A stretch of DNA of 6,085 nucleotides from Acidobacteriota bacterium (GCA_021804195.1 JAJZKJ010000148.1:1-6085), one strand, 5' to 3'; shown: positions 1 to 6,085, numbered from the stretch's first letter. Program-made: numbers and translations. Notes: generated by a model not told the origin, from the sequence alone.

Positions 1-126
1 GGTTCGTGGCGGGATTGCAGCCGGGGACCAGGATGGGGTGAACCGTGGTGTCCGGAGTCCCAGTAATGAAGTTGGCGTTGTAGTCTCCGTACGCGCCGCT
101 GATGCCCTGCATCGTGATGCTTTCCC
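1..126. repeat. Left arm of a 126-bp perfect inverted duplication (TonB receptor sequence)
   Basis: Every base i from 1 to 126 is the complement of base 1304-i, checked along the whole arm. The arm starts exactly at the window edge, so its true outer length is unknown. It is coding sequence (residues from about ESITMQG to NPATN), not a non-coding recombination site. The pairing breaks at 127/1177, where the left arm has four C (124-127) and the right arm only three G (1178-1180). After this one-base slip, four more bases (GGCA, 128-131) pair with TGCC (1174-1177). Confidence 0.97.
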
Positions 127-1180
127 CGGCACCTGCTCCGCTATTGGCATCAATGAGCGGGGCGCCCTGCTGGAAGGTGGTGATACCGGTCAATTGCCAA
201 CCGTTCAGAGCCTGGTCGGCGACGCCGTTTCCGCCGAACCACTTTTGACCGAAGTTCGGCAGCACGATGTTATACTGTGCCGCTAAAACGTTGGTGTGGT
301 CGTATGGCAGCGGCCCATAACTACGGCCCCGGTAATTGAAGGGATCCACCGGGAAGCCGGCGCTGTTGAACTCGCCGCTTTCGCCCAGCGCCTTGCTGAA
401 GGTGTAGGCGATGCTGTACATCAGGTGCGGGGTAGTTCGGGTCGCCGTGACCTGCAGGGAATTATAGTTCTGCGTCAGCGCGTGATACATGTAATTAATC
501 GAGCTGTAGTTGGCGTAGGGCCGGAAGGCCTGATCACCCGCGAGCTGGGACGGTTCGGTGGGATTGCACGCGGCTAGGGAAGAATAGCCTTCCGCCTTGC
601 AGGTAGCCGCCCACATCGGCAGTTCGGTTCCCTGGGGGATGGTGTTGAAGTTGAAGCCGCCGTTGCCGGTGCCTCCCGGCAGTACCTGATTATCGCTGAA
701 ATTGCCGACGTAGGAGGTTTCGAGCACGGTCTGCATCGGCAATTTCTGCGACCAGGTCAAACTGTAGCTGACCGTTGTCGGAATCTTCGTGTCGGTGGCG
801 TCGAGTCCGGCCACGCCGGTGATGCAGGCGGGGTTCGAGATAGCGGACGCCAGCATGCAGTTGGGCAGATAGGTCGCGTTGAGATTTGATAGGTACAGTC
901 CGGAGCCGCCCAAGCTGACACTTGACGCTATCAGCGGGTCACCCACGGCCGCACCCACCAGGTTGAACTCCGTGCGGTAGTAGTACATGCCAATGCCGCC
1001 GCGGAGGATGCTGCTGGCGTGACCGGTCAGGTCGTAGGCGAAGCCTAGGTTGGGGGCAAACTGCACGCTCTTTTGAGGAAAACCGGAGAGCGGGATGCCC
1101 GGGTTCAATGCGGCGCGCAGCAGGCCGGGGTATACCCCCACCGGAGAGGTGCCACCGCTATAGGCAGTCATGTTGCCGGG
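1..1180 (-). CDS. Oar-like TonB-dependent receptor, internal beta-barrel part (partial at both ends)
   Basis: The minus strand is open without a stop from about 1186 to the window edge (393 codons from 1180). It reads as the beta-barrel of an outer-membrane TonB-dependent receptor of the large Oar-like kind (carboxypeptidase-regulatory-domain plus barrel) common in Acidobacteriota. Family hallmarks in order are FAPNLGFAYDLTG (about 1060-1022), LRGGIGMYYYRTEFN (about 1006-962), NYNSLQVTATR and YTFSKALGE (about 470-385), SYGPLPYDHTNVLAAQY (about 322-270) and LNGWQLTGITTFQQG (about 208-165). The N-terminal signal, regulatory domain and plug are absent: the frame meets a TGA at 1189-1187, where the minus strand becomes the antisense of the receptor's own 3' end. 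There is no believable start here, so this is an internal fragment. It leaves the window inside the codons for PGCNPATN, and its natural continuation is the plus-strand piece after 1303. Such receptors import bulky ligands with TonB energy; the substrate here is unknown. Family call is firm; integrity of the locus is doubtful. Confidence 0.9.
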
Positions 1181-1303
1181 AAAGCATCACGATGCAGGGC
1201 ATCAGCGGCGCGTACGGAGACTACAACGCCAACTTCATTACTGGGACTCCGGACACCACGGTTCACCCCATCCTGGTCCCCGGCTGCAATCCCGCCACGA
1301 ACC
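1178..1303. repeat. Right arm of the 126-bp perfect inverted duplication
   Basis: This is the exact reverse complement of 1-126. The arms are separated by 1051 bp of receptor coding sequence on the minus strand. On the plus strand this arm runs straight into the receptor's real C-terminus, so it is the natural-context copy on its 3' side. On its 5' side the natural neighbour would be codons for ANSGAGAG, as read on the minus strand beyond base 126. Instead the antisense of another receptor region (NMTAYSGG) is attached, which marks 1177/1178 as the abnormal junction. Confidence 0.97.
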
Positions 1304-1671
1304 TGGGGCCCAATCAGGTCTTCAACGCCGCCTGCTTCGAGTCACCCGCGCCGGGCGTGAACGGGCAGTATCAAATTCCCTACATCCATGGACCCGGACT
1401 GGTGGACACTGATCTGGGCCTGTTCAAGAGCTTCGGCATCGGGAAAAGCGAGGTGCGCAAGCTGCAAGTGCGGATTGAAGCGTTCAATGTCTTCAACCAC
1501 CCCGACGGCATACTAGCGGTGAACGGTAACCAAGATCCAACCACCAAGCTTTACTACGACGGCTATCTGCAGACGCCGGATATTACCAAGGCGGGGAACC
1601 CGTCGGCCGGTTACCTGACCGATTGGACCGGCCACCGTGAAATGTCGCTTAGCCTGAAGTTCATCTTCTGA
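1178..1671 (+). CDS. Oar-like TonB-dependent receptor, C-terminal end (5'-truncated)
   Basis: This plus-strand frame encodes the last 163 residues of the same receptor found on the minus strand at the left edge. The first 126 bp (to 1303) repeat that fragment exactly; the remainder (LGPNQVFNAACFESP onward) is its missing continuation. Visible family features are the loop with PGCNPATN and AACF, the strand motif IPYIHGPGLVDTDLGLFKSF, the near-terminal KLQVRIEAFNVFNHP, and a final LSLKFIF ending in Phe, the usual outer-membrane barrel sorting signal for the BAM machinery. TGA is at 1669-1671. The frame stays open upstream to an ATG at 1108, but 1108-1177 is antisense of the receptor (encoded residues RRAAGRGIPPPERCHRY are unlike a barrel), so that start is spurious. 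No start or ribosome site belongs to this piece. It ends 54 bp before the TPR genes on the same strand, so the intact receptor probably lies directly upstream of them. Confidence 0.9.
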
Positions 1672-1720
1672 AGCCGGGCTGGCCTCCCGGGTGGTCCGCT
1701 GCCGTCCGGGAGGTCCGGCT
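1672..1720 (+). promoter_or_regulatory. Two-part hairpin between receptor stop and TPR gene, overlapping the Shine-Dalgarno
   Basis: Outer arms AGCCGG (1672-1677) and CCGGCT (1715-1720) pair. Inside them CCTCCCGG (1683-1690) pairs perfectly with CCGGGAGG (1706-1713) around a 15-base loop; bases 1678-1682 and 1714 form an internal loop. No T-run follows (ATATAATG comes next), so a classic intrinsic terminator is unlikely. The right inner arm contains the GGGAGG of the downstream gene's ribosome site, so in RNA the hairpin would hide it. Pairing is seen directly; a regulatory role is inference. Confidence 0.4.
1709..1714 (+). promoter_or_regulatory. Ribosome binding site GGAGGT for the first TPR gene
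   Basis: GGAGGT lies 11 bases before ATG 1726 and 20 bases before the in-frame ATG at 1735, so it favours 1726. It is inside the 3' arm of the hairpin described above. Confidence 0.6.
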
Positions 1721-1725
1721 ATATA

Positions 1726-2814
1726 ATGTCCGCCATGCAGTGGTTTCGGCGGGCCGCCGTGGCGGCAGCTGCGGTGGGATGCCTCGGGTTGGGGGCCGCG
1801 GGGCAGGTTTCCGCCTCCGACCAGGCTGCAGTGATTGCGCAGCGTGGTGTGGATGCCGCACGGCAAGGCCGTTTCGGAGCCGCGATTCGCGCCTATCGCC
1901 AGGCGCTGCGGCTGGATTCCCAATTGGCGGCGGCGCGCATGGATTTGGCTTTGGCGTATTTTAAGACCGGCCAGCTGGAGGCAGCGGCGCGCAATTTCCA
2001 GGGGTACCTGGCCCTCCACCCCGGCGCCTACCGCGCCTCCCTGCTGCTGGCGACCTGCGAACTGTCGCTGGGACACTACGCCGCGGCCATTGCGCGCACG
2101 GCGCCGTTCCGGACCCGGCATGCCGGCGACCTGGCGCTGGCGTATGTTCGCGGCACGGCGCTAATTCGGGCCGGTCACTTGCACCGGGGTGGCGCCTGGA
2201 TCAATCGCATCATGAGCAAGGGCGATTCGGCAGTCGTTCATCTCATGCTGGGCGACGCCTTCCGGGAAAGCCATAAATGGAAGCGCGCCATCGCGGAGTA
2301 CAAACAGGCGGTGAAAATGGCGCCCAAAATGCCGCTGGCGCATTTGTGGCTGGCCGAGGCCCAGCTCTTGTCGGGGGAGTCGGCGGCCGCTTTGGGCAAT
2401 TTCCAGAAAGAGTACGCGCTGGATCCCACGAACTATGAGACCAACTTCTATCTAGGATTTCTGTACGCGCAACAGGGCGAGTTGGCCAAAGCCGCGCCCT
2501 ATCTCCGCCGCGCCCACGCCATGGTGCCCGCCGCGTTGCAGCCGGCACTGCAGTTGGCCCTGGTGCTGTTTCATCAGCGTCATCTGAAGCAAGCCCGCGA
2601 TCTCCTGGAGCCCGCCGTCAAGGCCCATCCCAAGAACGCCCAGGGGCATGTGGTGTTGGGCGAGATTTATTACCGCCTGCATCAGCCCAAACGCGGCGCG
2701 GCGCAGCGCGCCATGCTGCGGCAATTGATTGCGAACCGCCAGAAACAGGCGATTCAGCAGCGCCGACGAGAGTCGCTGCAGCTCACCGCGCAAGGCGCTG
2801 GAGGTCATCCATGA
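1726..2814 (+). CDS. Secreted tetratricopeptide-repeat protein (first TPR gene)
   Basis: A 362-residue protein. Residues 1-30 look like a Sec signal peptide: RR at 8-9, an Ala/Val/Leu-rich core at 10-25, and a VSA cleavage site after residue 30. The rest is a helical TPR solenoid; units with the usual 34-residue spacing are visible at about 33-66 (AAIRAYRQALRLD), 67-100, 101-134, 168-201 (AIAEYKQAVKMAP), 202-235, 236-269 (YLGFLYAQQGELAKAAPYL), 270-303 and 304-337. Residues 135-167 are a poorer match to the repeat. The tail from 338 is basic and Gln-rich (KQAIQQRRRES). TPR arrays bind protein partners and have no catalytic residues, so the likely role is a periplasmic scaffold; the partner is unknown. 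ATG 1726 is preferred over ATG 1735 because of GGAGGT spacing. Cys19 follows AVG, a weak lipobox lookalike inside the hydrophobic core, so a soluble exported protein is preferred. The stop overlaps the next gene's start (ATGA). Confidence 0.9.
   Translation: MSAMQWFRRAAVAAAAVGCLGLGAAGQVSASDQAAVIAQRGVDAARQGRFGAAIRAYRQALRLDSQLAAARMDLALAYFKTGQLEAAARNFQGYLALHPGAYRASLLLATCELSLGHYAAAIARTAPFRTRHAGDLALAYVRGTALIRAGHLHRGGAWINRIMSKGDSAVVHLMLGDAFRESHKWKRAIAEYKQAVKMAPKMPLAHLWLAEAQLLSGESAAALGNFQKEYALDPTNYETNFYLGFLYAQQGELAKAAPYLRRAHAMVPAALQPALQLALVLFHQRHLKQARDLLEPAVKAHPKNAQGHVVLGEIYYRLHQPKRGAAQRAMLRQLIANRQKQAIQQRRRESLQLTAQGAGGHP
2800..2804 (+). promoter_or_regulatory. Ribosome binding site GGAGG for the second TPR gene
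   Basis: GGAGG sits inside the last codons of the upstream TPR gene, 6 bases before ATG 2811. It fixes that start and allows fresh initiation in addition to coupling through the ATGA overlap. Confidence 0.7.
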
Positions 2815-4004
2815 GGGCGCCGCGGCTGCGTCCCGTGGCCCTGGTGGCATGGCTATGCGTCCTCTGCGCGTGGGCGGGAGCGATCAACCCGCCTGGCAGT
2901 CCATCGGTTGCCCAGGTGAAAGAGGCCGCGGTCGCGGCCGTCGCCGCCGGCAAGGCCGCGCCGGCCATGCACGCGCTCGCCGCCGCCCTGCGCGCCGATC
3001 CCAACTGGAAAGAAGGTTTGTGGGATTTCGGCACGCTGCTTTACGAAGCACACGACCTCCCGAACGCGCTCCGAGTTTTCGCGCGCCTCACCCAACTCGA
3101 CCCTCAGCACGGCGCGCCCTGGGCCATGCTCGGCATTTGCGATTTCGAGGCGCGGAATTTCGGCATGTCGTTCACCCACATTCAGGAGGGAAGGTCGCTG
3201 GGCATGCCCAACGCCAATCTCCAGGCAGTAGCGCTCTATGACGAAGCGCAGGATCTGCTCATGCTGGAGGAGTTTCCCCAGGCGCGTCACCTCTTGGCGG
3301 GCTTCGCCCTGCACCGCCGCCGGTCGCCCGGTATCGTAGCTGCATTCGGCCTCGCCGCCTTGCATCTGCCCCTGCTGCCGGAGCAGTTGCCGCAGGCGCT
3401 GTCCGCGAGCCGCCGCCGCCTGGTGCAAGCGCTGGGTCTGGCGATGTTCTACCTCGAGGCGCGCAAGCAGGCGGCGGCCGCGAAAGTGATGTCCCGCGTG
3501 CTGCACACTTGGCCCAATGTCCCGTACGTTCAGTACAGCGATGGGGTCTTGCTGGTGCGCATGGGTTTGCTCAAGGCGGCCCGCGCCGCGTTTGAGCGAG
3601 AACTGCGGATCCAGCCCAACAATGTGCCCGCGCGCCTGCAGTTGGCGGCTATTTACGAACGTAATGCGCGTTATCGGGACGCCATGACCTATGCCCGCCA
3701 AGCGCTGCGGCTGGAGCCCAGCAATTTTGCGCCCCATTACATGGTCGGCTTCATCGAGTTCCGGCAGGGAAGATTGACCGCCGCCACGCGGCAGTTGGAG
3801 CGGAGCAAACAACTGAACCCAGAAGACAGCCAAATCCGCTACGCACTGGCCCAGGTGGATGTCCGACTGCATCGCCCGAAGGCGGCGTTGCGCGAAGAAC
3901 GCGCCTTCCGCCGCTTGGAACGGCTCACCAGATCATATCGCAGTACGGGCGCCCTGCCCGCGTCTGTTTACCTCCATTCCCGAAAACACTCAGGTACCCC
4001 ATGA
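2811..4004 (+). CDS. Secreted tetratricopeptide-repeat protein (second TPR gene)
   Basis: A 397-residue protein. Residues 1-24 form a signal peptide (basic MRAPRLR, hydrophobic VALVAWLCVLCAW, cleavage after AGA at 22-24). TPR units are seen at about 67-100 (LWDFGTLLYEAHDLPNALRV), 101-134, 236-269 (MGLLKAARAAFERELRIQPN), 270-303 (YRDAMTYARQALRLEPSN), 304-337 (RLTAATRQLERSKQLNPED) and 338-370. Residues 135-235 are helical and Leu/Ala/Arg-rich, with an RRR at 200-202 and few repeat consensus residues, so they may be degenerate repeats or a separate segment. The C-terminus (370-397) is basic and probably unstructured. It resembles the preceding TPR protein in layout, but an origin by duplication was not established by alignment. 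Expected role: exported protein-protein scaffold, partner unknown. Start 2811 is supported by GGAGG six bases upstream and the signal peptide; it overlaps the previous stop by four bases, and its own stop overlaps the next start the same way. Confidence 0.9.
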   Translation: MRAPRLRPVALVAWLCVLCAWAGAINPPGSPSVAQVKEAAVAAVAAGKAAPAMHALAAALRADPNWKEGLWDFGTLLYEAHDLPNALRVFARLTQLDPQHGAPWAMLGICDFEARNFGMSFTHIQEGRSLGMPNANLQAVALYDEAQDLLMLEEFPQARHLLAGFALHRRRSPGIVAAFGLAALHLPLLPEQLPQALSASRRRLVQALGLAMFYLEARKQAAAAKVMSRVLHTWPNVPYVQYSDGVLLVRMGLLKAARAAFERELRIQPNNVPARLQLAAIYERNARYRDAMTYARQALRLEPSNFAPHYMVGFIEFRQGRLTAATRQLERSKQLNPEDSQIRYALAQVDVRLHRPKAALREERAFRRLERLTRSYRSTGALPASVYLHSRKHSGTP

Positions 4005-6085
4005 GGCTGATTTCCATTCGTTCCGCCGTCCTGCTCCTTGCCGCCACTATCTTCGTTGCCGCCGCCAGGGCGCAGACGCCAAAATCCGTGATCCGCAAAA
4101 ACGTCAACGAGGTCATGGTGGACCTGGTCGTGACCAACCGCCATGGCAAAGTCATCAAGAATCTAAAACCCGATCAGCTGGAGCTGTTGGACAATGGCCA
4201 AACCCAAAAGATTGACAGCTTCCGTCTGGTGTCGCGTTCGGTGCATCTCACCGGCGCGGATTTGGAAAAGGTCGGCTTGTCGCCGGCATTGCGCCCCCAG
4301 CCGTTCAATCTGATTCTCTTCGTCTACGACCGCGTAACGGGCGGCGGCCGGCAATTGGCGAAGCAAGCCTCGGATGATTTTCTCAGGCGCGATTTTGGCC
4401 CTGGCGACTACGGCGCCGTCTACCGCATTGATAACGTGCTGTATGCGCTGTCGCCGGTGACCCACAATCAGGACGTGTTGGAAAAAGCCGTAAAGATTGC
4501 GGTGGGCGGTACAGCGCAGGAATATCGCCAGACATCGTTGACGGCGCAGCAGGAAGCCAACCAAGCCCAGTCTGATCAGGCGCAGGCGCTCAGTGAAGCG
4601 CAGCAGGCCGAGATGGCCATCGGCACGCCTGCCGCCGGTAGGGGTACCGCGGCGAGTTCGATGGTTCACGCGATCTTCAGCCAAATGATCGCCAACAGCC
4701 TCCAGCGCTCCGCCGCCATGGCTGGCGAGGACCAGGGCTGGCAAAGCCTGACCGCGCTGCGCTCGCTGGTGGACGGCCTGAGCCTGCTGCCCGGCCGCAA
4801 GGAAATCCTGTATTTCAGCCAATGGCTGGGCGTAAACAGCAACACCGTCTTCGTGCTCCGCGCCCTCATCCACGACGCCAATCGCAACCACGTCGCGTTT
4901 TACGCGATTGATCCCACTGGCCTGTCCCTTCAGTCCAGCGCCAGCGAGATCGCCCAGACCATGCAACAAGCGGTCGGCACCTCTGATCAACAAGTCATGG
5001 CCGGCGGCCGGGGCGCCATCAGCAGCGCCGAGGCCAATCTCGGCAACAGCGAGGAGAATATCTCCTACTCCGGGCGGCTTACCAACCTGACGCAACTTGC
5101 CAGTTCTACCGGCGGCTTCGTCGCCGCGCGGACCAATGACTTGAATCCCTTCATGGGCGAAATCGCCGACGACATCAGCAGCCACTATGAGCTGACCTAT
5201 CAGCCCACCACGGCCGGCACCGGCGGCTATCACGCCATCACGATCAAGGTGATCGGCCATCCGCATTGGATCGTCCGCGCGCGCAAGGGATATTACGCCA
5301 CCCCGCAACTGGCCAACCCGATCCACGGGTACGATCAACCCCTACTCGCCGCGCTCAGCATGCAGCCTCCGCCGCACCAGCTGGCCGTGGACACCGGCGC
5401 GCTGGTATTTCCCGCTGGCGGCAGTTTCGCCACCGTGCGGCTGGAAACCCGAATTCCGCTGCACGATCTGGATGCGGCTCCGACAGGCGCCGCGCTGGCC
5501 AAGCGCGACCCCAATTTGCAGGGCAAAGATCTGGTGCGTTGTTATGTGCTGCAAGTGATCAAGGACGCTCATGGCCGCGTGGTGGAAAATTACAGCCGTC
5601 CCTTCGGGTTTGCCGTACCGCCAAAGAGCTTGGCGAAGTTCGAGAGTACGGCGACGGCGCCTTTTATCAACACCGCGTTCCTGCCCGCCGGAAAGTACAC
5701 GGTGCAGACCGTCGTCTATCAAGCCGACCCGAAAAAAACCACCGTCGTCACCCGCCCGCTCACGGTGCCCGCGGCGGGCAAAGTACGGGTCAGCAGCGTC
5801 GTGGTGCTGGCCGGGGCCGTCGCCACGAAGCCGCCGGCCAAGCGCGCGGCGAAGCAATATGACCCGCTGCACTACCAAAACTACCAGCTGGTGCCGAATC
5901 TCAGCGGCCAGTTGGAGGCCGGCGCCAATCCCAAGAGCACCGTGGGCTTTTACTTCATCGCCGCCGTGCCCCCAGGCACCCATGGCGCCACGGTGCAAAT
6001 GAGCTTCGCCAAAAACGGCACGACCTTCGTGCGCACGCCGCCCTCGCCGCTGCCCGCCCCGGACGCCCAGGGCCGCATTCCCTTC
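4001..6085 (+). CDS. VWFA-related acidobacterial-family secreted protein (3'-truncated by window)
   Basis: An open frame of 695 codons with no stop before the edge. Residues 1-24 are a signal peptide (MRLISIR, hydrophobic VLLLAATIFVAAA, cleavage after ARA). Residues 35-77 match the family's N-terminal beta module (VMVDLVVTNRHGKVIKNL, then LELLDNGQTQKIDSF). The von Willebrand A-like fold spans about 101-310: first strand FNLILFVYDR (102-111), GPGDYGAVYRI, LVDGLSLLPGRKEILYFS (near 256-273) and VAFYAIDPTGL (about 298-308). A Gln/Ala-rich helical insertion lies at about 175-210. ASSTGG (about 366-371), ISSHYELTYQP and RARKGYYA (about 426-433) close the conserved module. From about 434 onward are beta-rich segments, perhaps Ig-like, such as FLPAGKYTVQTVVY. 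Known members are exported and of unknown function. The canonical metal site DxSxS is not present: Asp110 is followed by RVTG. Start 4001 overlaps the TPR stop (ATGA) and has only AGG at 3992-3994 upstream, so coupling probably drives its translation. Confidence 0.9.
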   Translation, partial: MRLISIRSAVLLLAATIFVAAARAQTPKSVIRKNVNEVMVDLVVTNRHGKVIKNLKPDQLELLDNGQTQKIDSFRLVSRSVHLTGADLEKVGLSPALRPQPFNLILFVYDRVTGGGRQLAKQASDDFLRRDFGPGDYGAVYRIDNVLYALSPVTHNQDVLEKAVKIAVGGTAQEYRQTSLTAQQEANQAQSDQAQALSEAQQAEMAIGTPAAGRGTAASSMVHAIFSQMIANSLQRSAAMAGEDQGWQSLTALRSLVDGLSLLPGRKEILYFSQWLGVNSNTVFVLRALIHDANRNHVAFYAIDPTGLSLQSSASEIAQTMQQAVGTSDQQVMAGGRGAISSAEANLGNSEENISYSGRLTNLTQLASSTGGFVAARTNDLNPFMGEIADDISSHYELTYQPTTAGTGGYHAITIKVIGHPHWIVRARKGYYATPQLANPIHGYDQPLLAALSMQPPPHQLAVDTGALVFPAGGSFATVRLETRIPLHDLDAAPTGAALAKRDPNLQGKDLVRCYVLQVIKDAHGRVVENYSRPFGFAVPPKSLAKFESTATAPFINTAFLPAGKYTVQTVVYQADPKKTTVVTRPLTVPAAGKVRVSSVVVLAGAVATKPPAKRAAKQYDPLHYQNYQLVPNLSGQLEAGANPKSTVGFYFIAAVPPGTHGATVQMSFAKNGTTFVRTPPSPLPAPDAQGRIPF

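Noticed and set aside
38..577. Two small plus-strand frames (38-286 and 296-577)
   Set aside because: The minus strand here is a continuous receptor frame with clear motifs; these are its antisense shadows.
1..1303. Phase-variable invertible segment with two alternative receptor C-termini
   Set aside because: Only one C-terminus is visible, the arms are coding sequence identical to the receptor, and flipping between the arms still leaves the gene without its N-terminal part. No invertase gene is in the window.
1672..1720. Rho-independent terminator after the receptor gene
   Set aside because: The stem is strong but is not followed by a T-run, and the 3' arm is the ribosome site of the next gene.
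1722..1727. Perfect TATAAT just before the first TPR gene
   Set aside because: It overlaps the ATG itself and has no TTGACA-like element at the right distance, so it is probably chance; it would imply a start of transcription inside the coding region.
1726..1785. Lipoprotein signal (AVGC) in the first TPR protein
   Set aside because: The Cys lies within the hydrophobic core, the -3 residue is Ala, and a better signal peptidase I site (VSA) follows at residues 28-30.
1513..2121. 202-codon minus-strand frame across the receptor 3' end and the first TPR gene
   Set aside because: It crosses two supported plus-strand genes and has no domain or start signal.
2853..3872. 339-codon open frame on the minus strand
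   Set aside because: It lies fully antisense to the second TPR gene, has no signal, motif or ribosome site of its own, and is explained by GC-rich codon use in the sense gene.
4163..5338. 391-codon open frame on the minus strand
   Set aside because: It is antisense to the VWFA-related gene, whose plus-strand translation carries clear family motifs throughout. The antisense product is low-complexity (Gly, Ala, Arg, Gln) with no recognisable domain.
5342..5998. 218-codon minus-strand frame, and plus-strand frames at 5266-5862 and 5571-6002
   Set aside because: All overlap the well-supported VWFA-related frame and show Arg/Ala/Pro-rich shadow composition.

Overview
The window is GC-rich, has no RNA genes, and holds four protein-coding units. 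They fit a member of the Acidobacteriota: a C-terminal part of an Oar-like TonB-dependent receptor, two secreted tetratricopeptide-repeat (TPR) proteins, and a protein of the 'VWFA-related acidobacterial' family (TIGR03436 type). The last family is the strongest taxonomic pointer. This assignment comes from recognised sequence patterns, not from a database search.

Layout. Bases 1-1180 are an uninterrupted minus-strand reading frame coding for the middle of the receptor beta-barrel; it runs off the left edge. Bases 1178-1671 on the plus strand code for the last 163 residues of the same receptor. The two pieces share an identical 126-bp stretch in opposite orientation (1-126 and 1178-1303). Joined through that stretch they give one continuous 515-residue receptor C-terminal half. 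The left 1.18 kb is therefore flipped relative to its own 3' end. The cause is either a chimeric or assembly junction (favoured) or a real inversion or inverted duplication.

After a 54-bp gap containing a strong hairpin that overlaps the ribosome binding site come a TPR protein (1726-2814), a second TPR protein (2811-4004) and the VWFA-related protein (4001 to the right edge). Both downstream junctions are 4-base ATGA stop/start overlaps, so these three genes very probably form a translationally coupled operon. If the flip at the left is an artefact, the receptor lies directly upstream on the same strand and may be its first gene.

Working together. All four products carry envelope signals: the receptor ends in the terminal Phe of an outer-membrane barrel, and each of the other three starts with a Sec-type signal peptide. 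The likely picture is an outer-membrane receptor encoded beside periplasmic or surface scaffold proteins (two TPR solenoids and a VWFA-fold protein). Substrate and function cannot be read from the sequence. There are no gene-free stretches longer than 300 bases.
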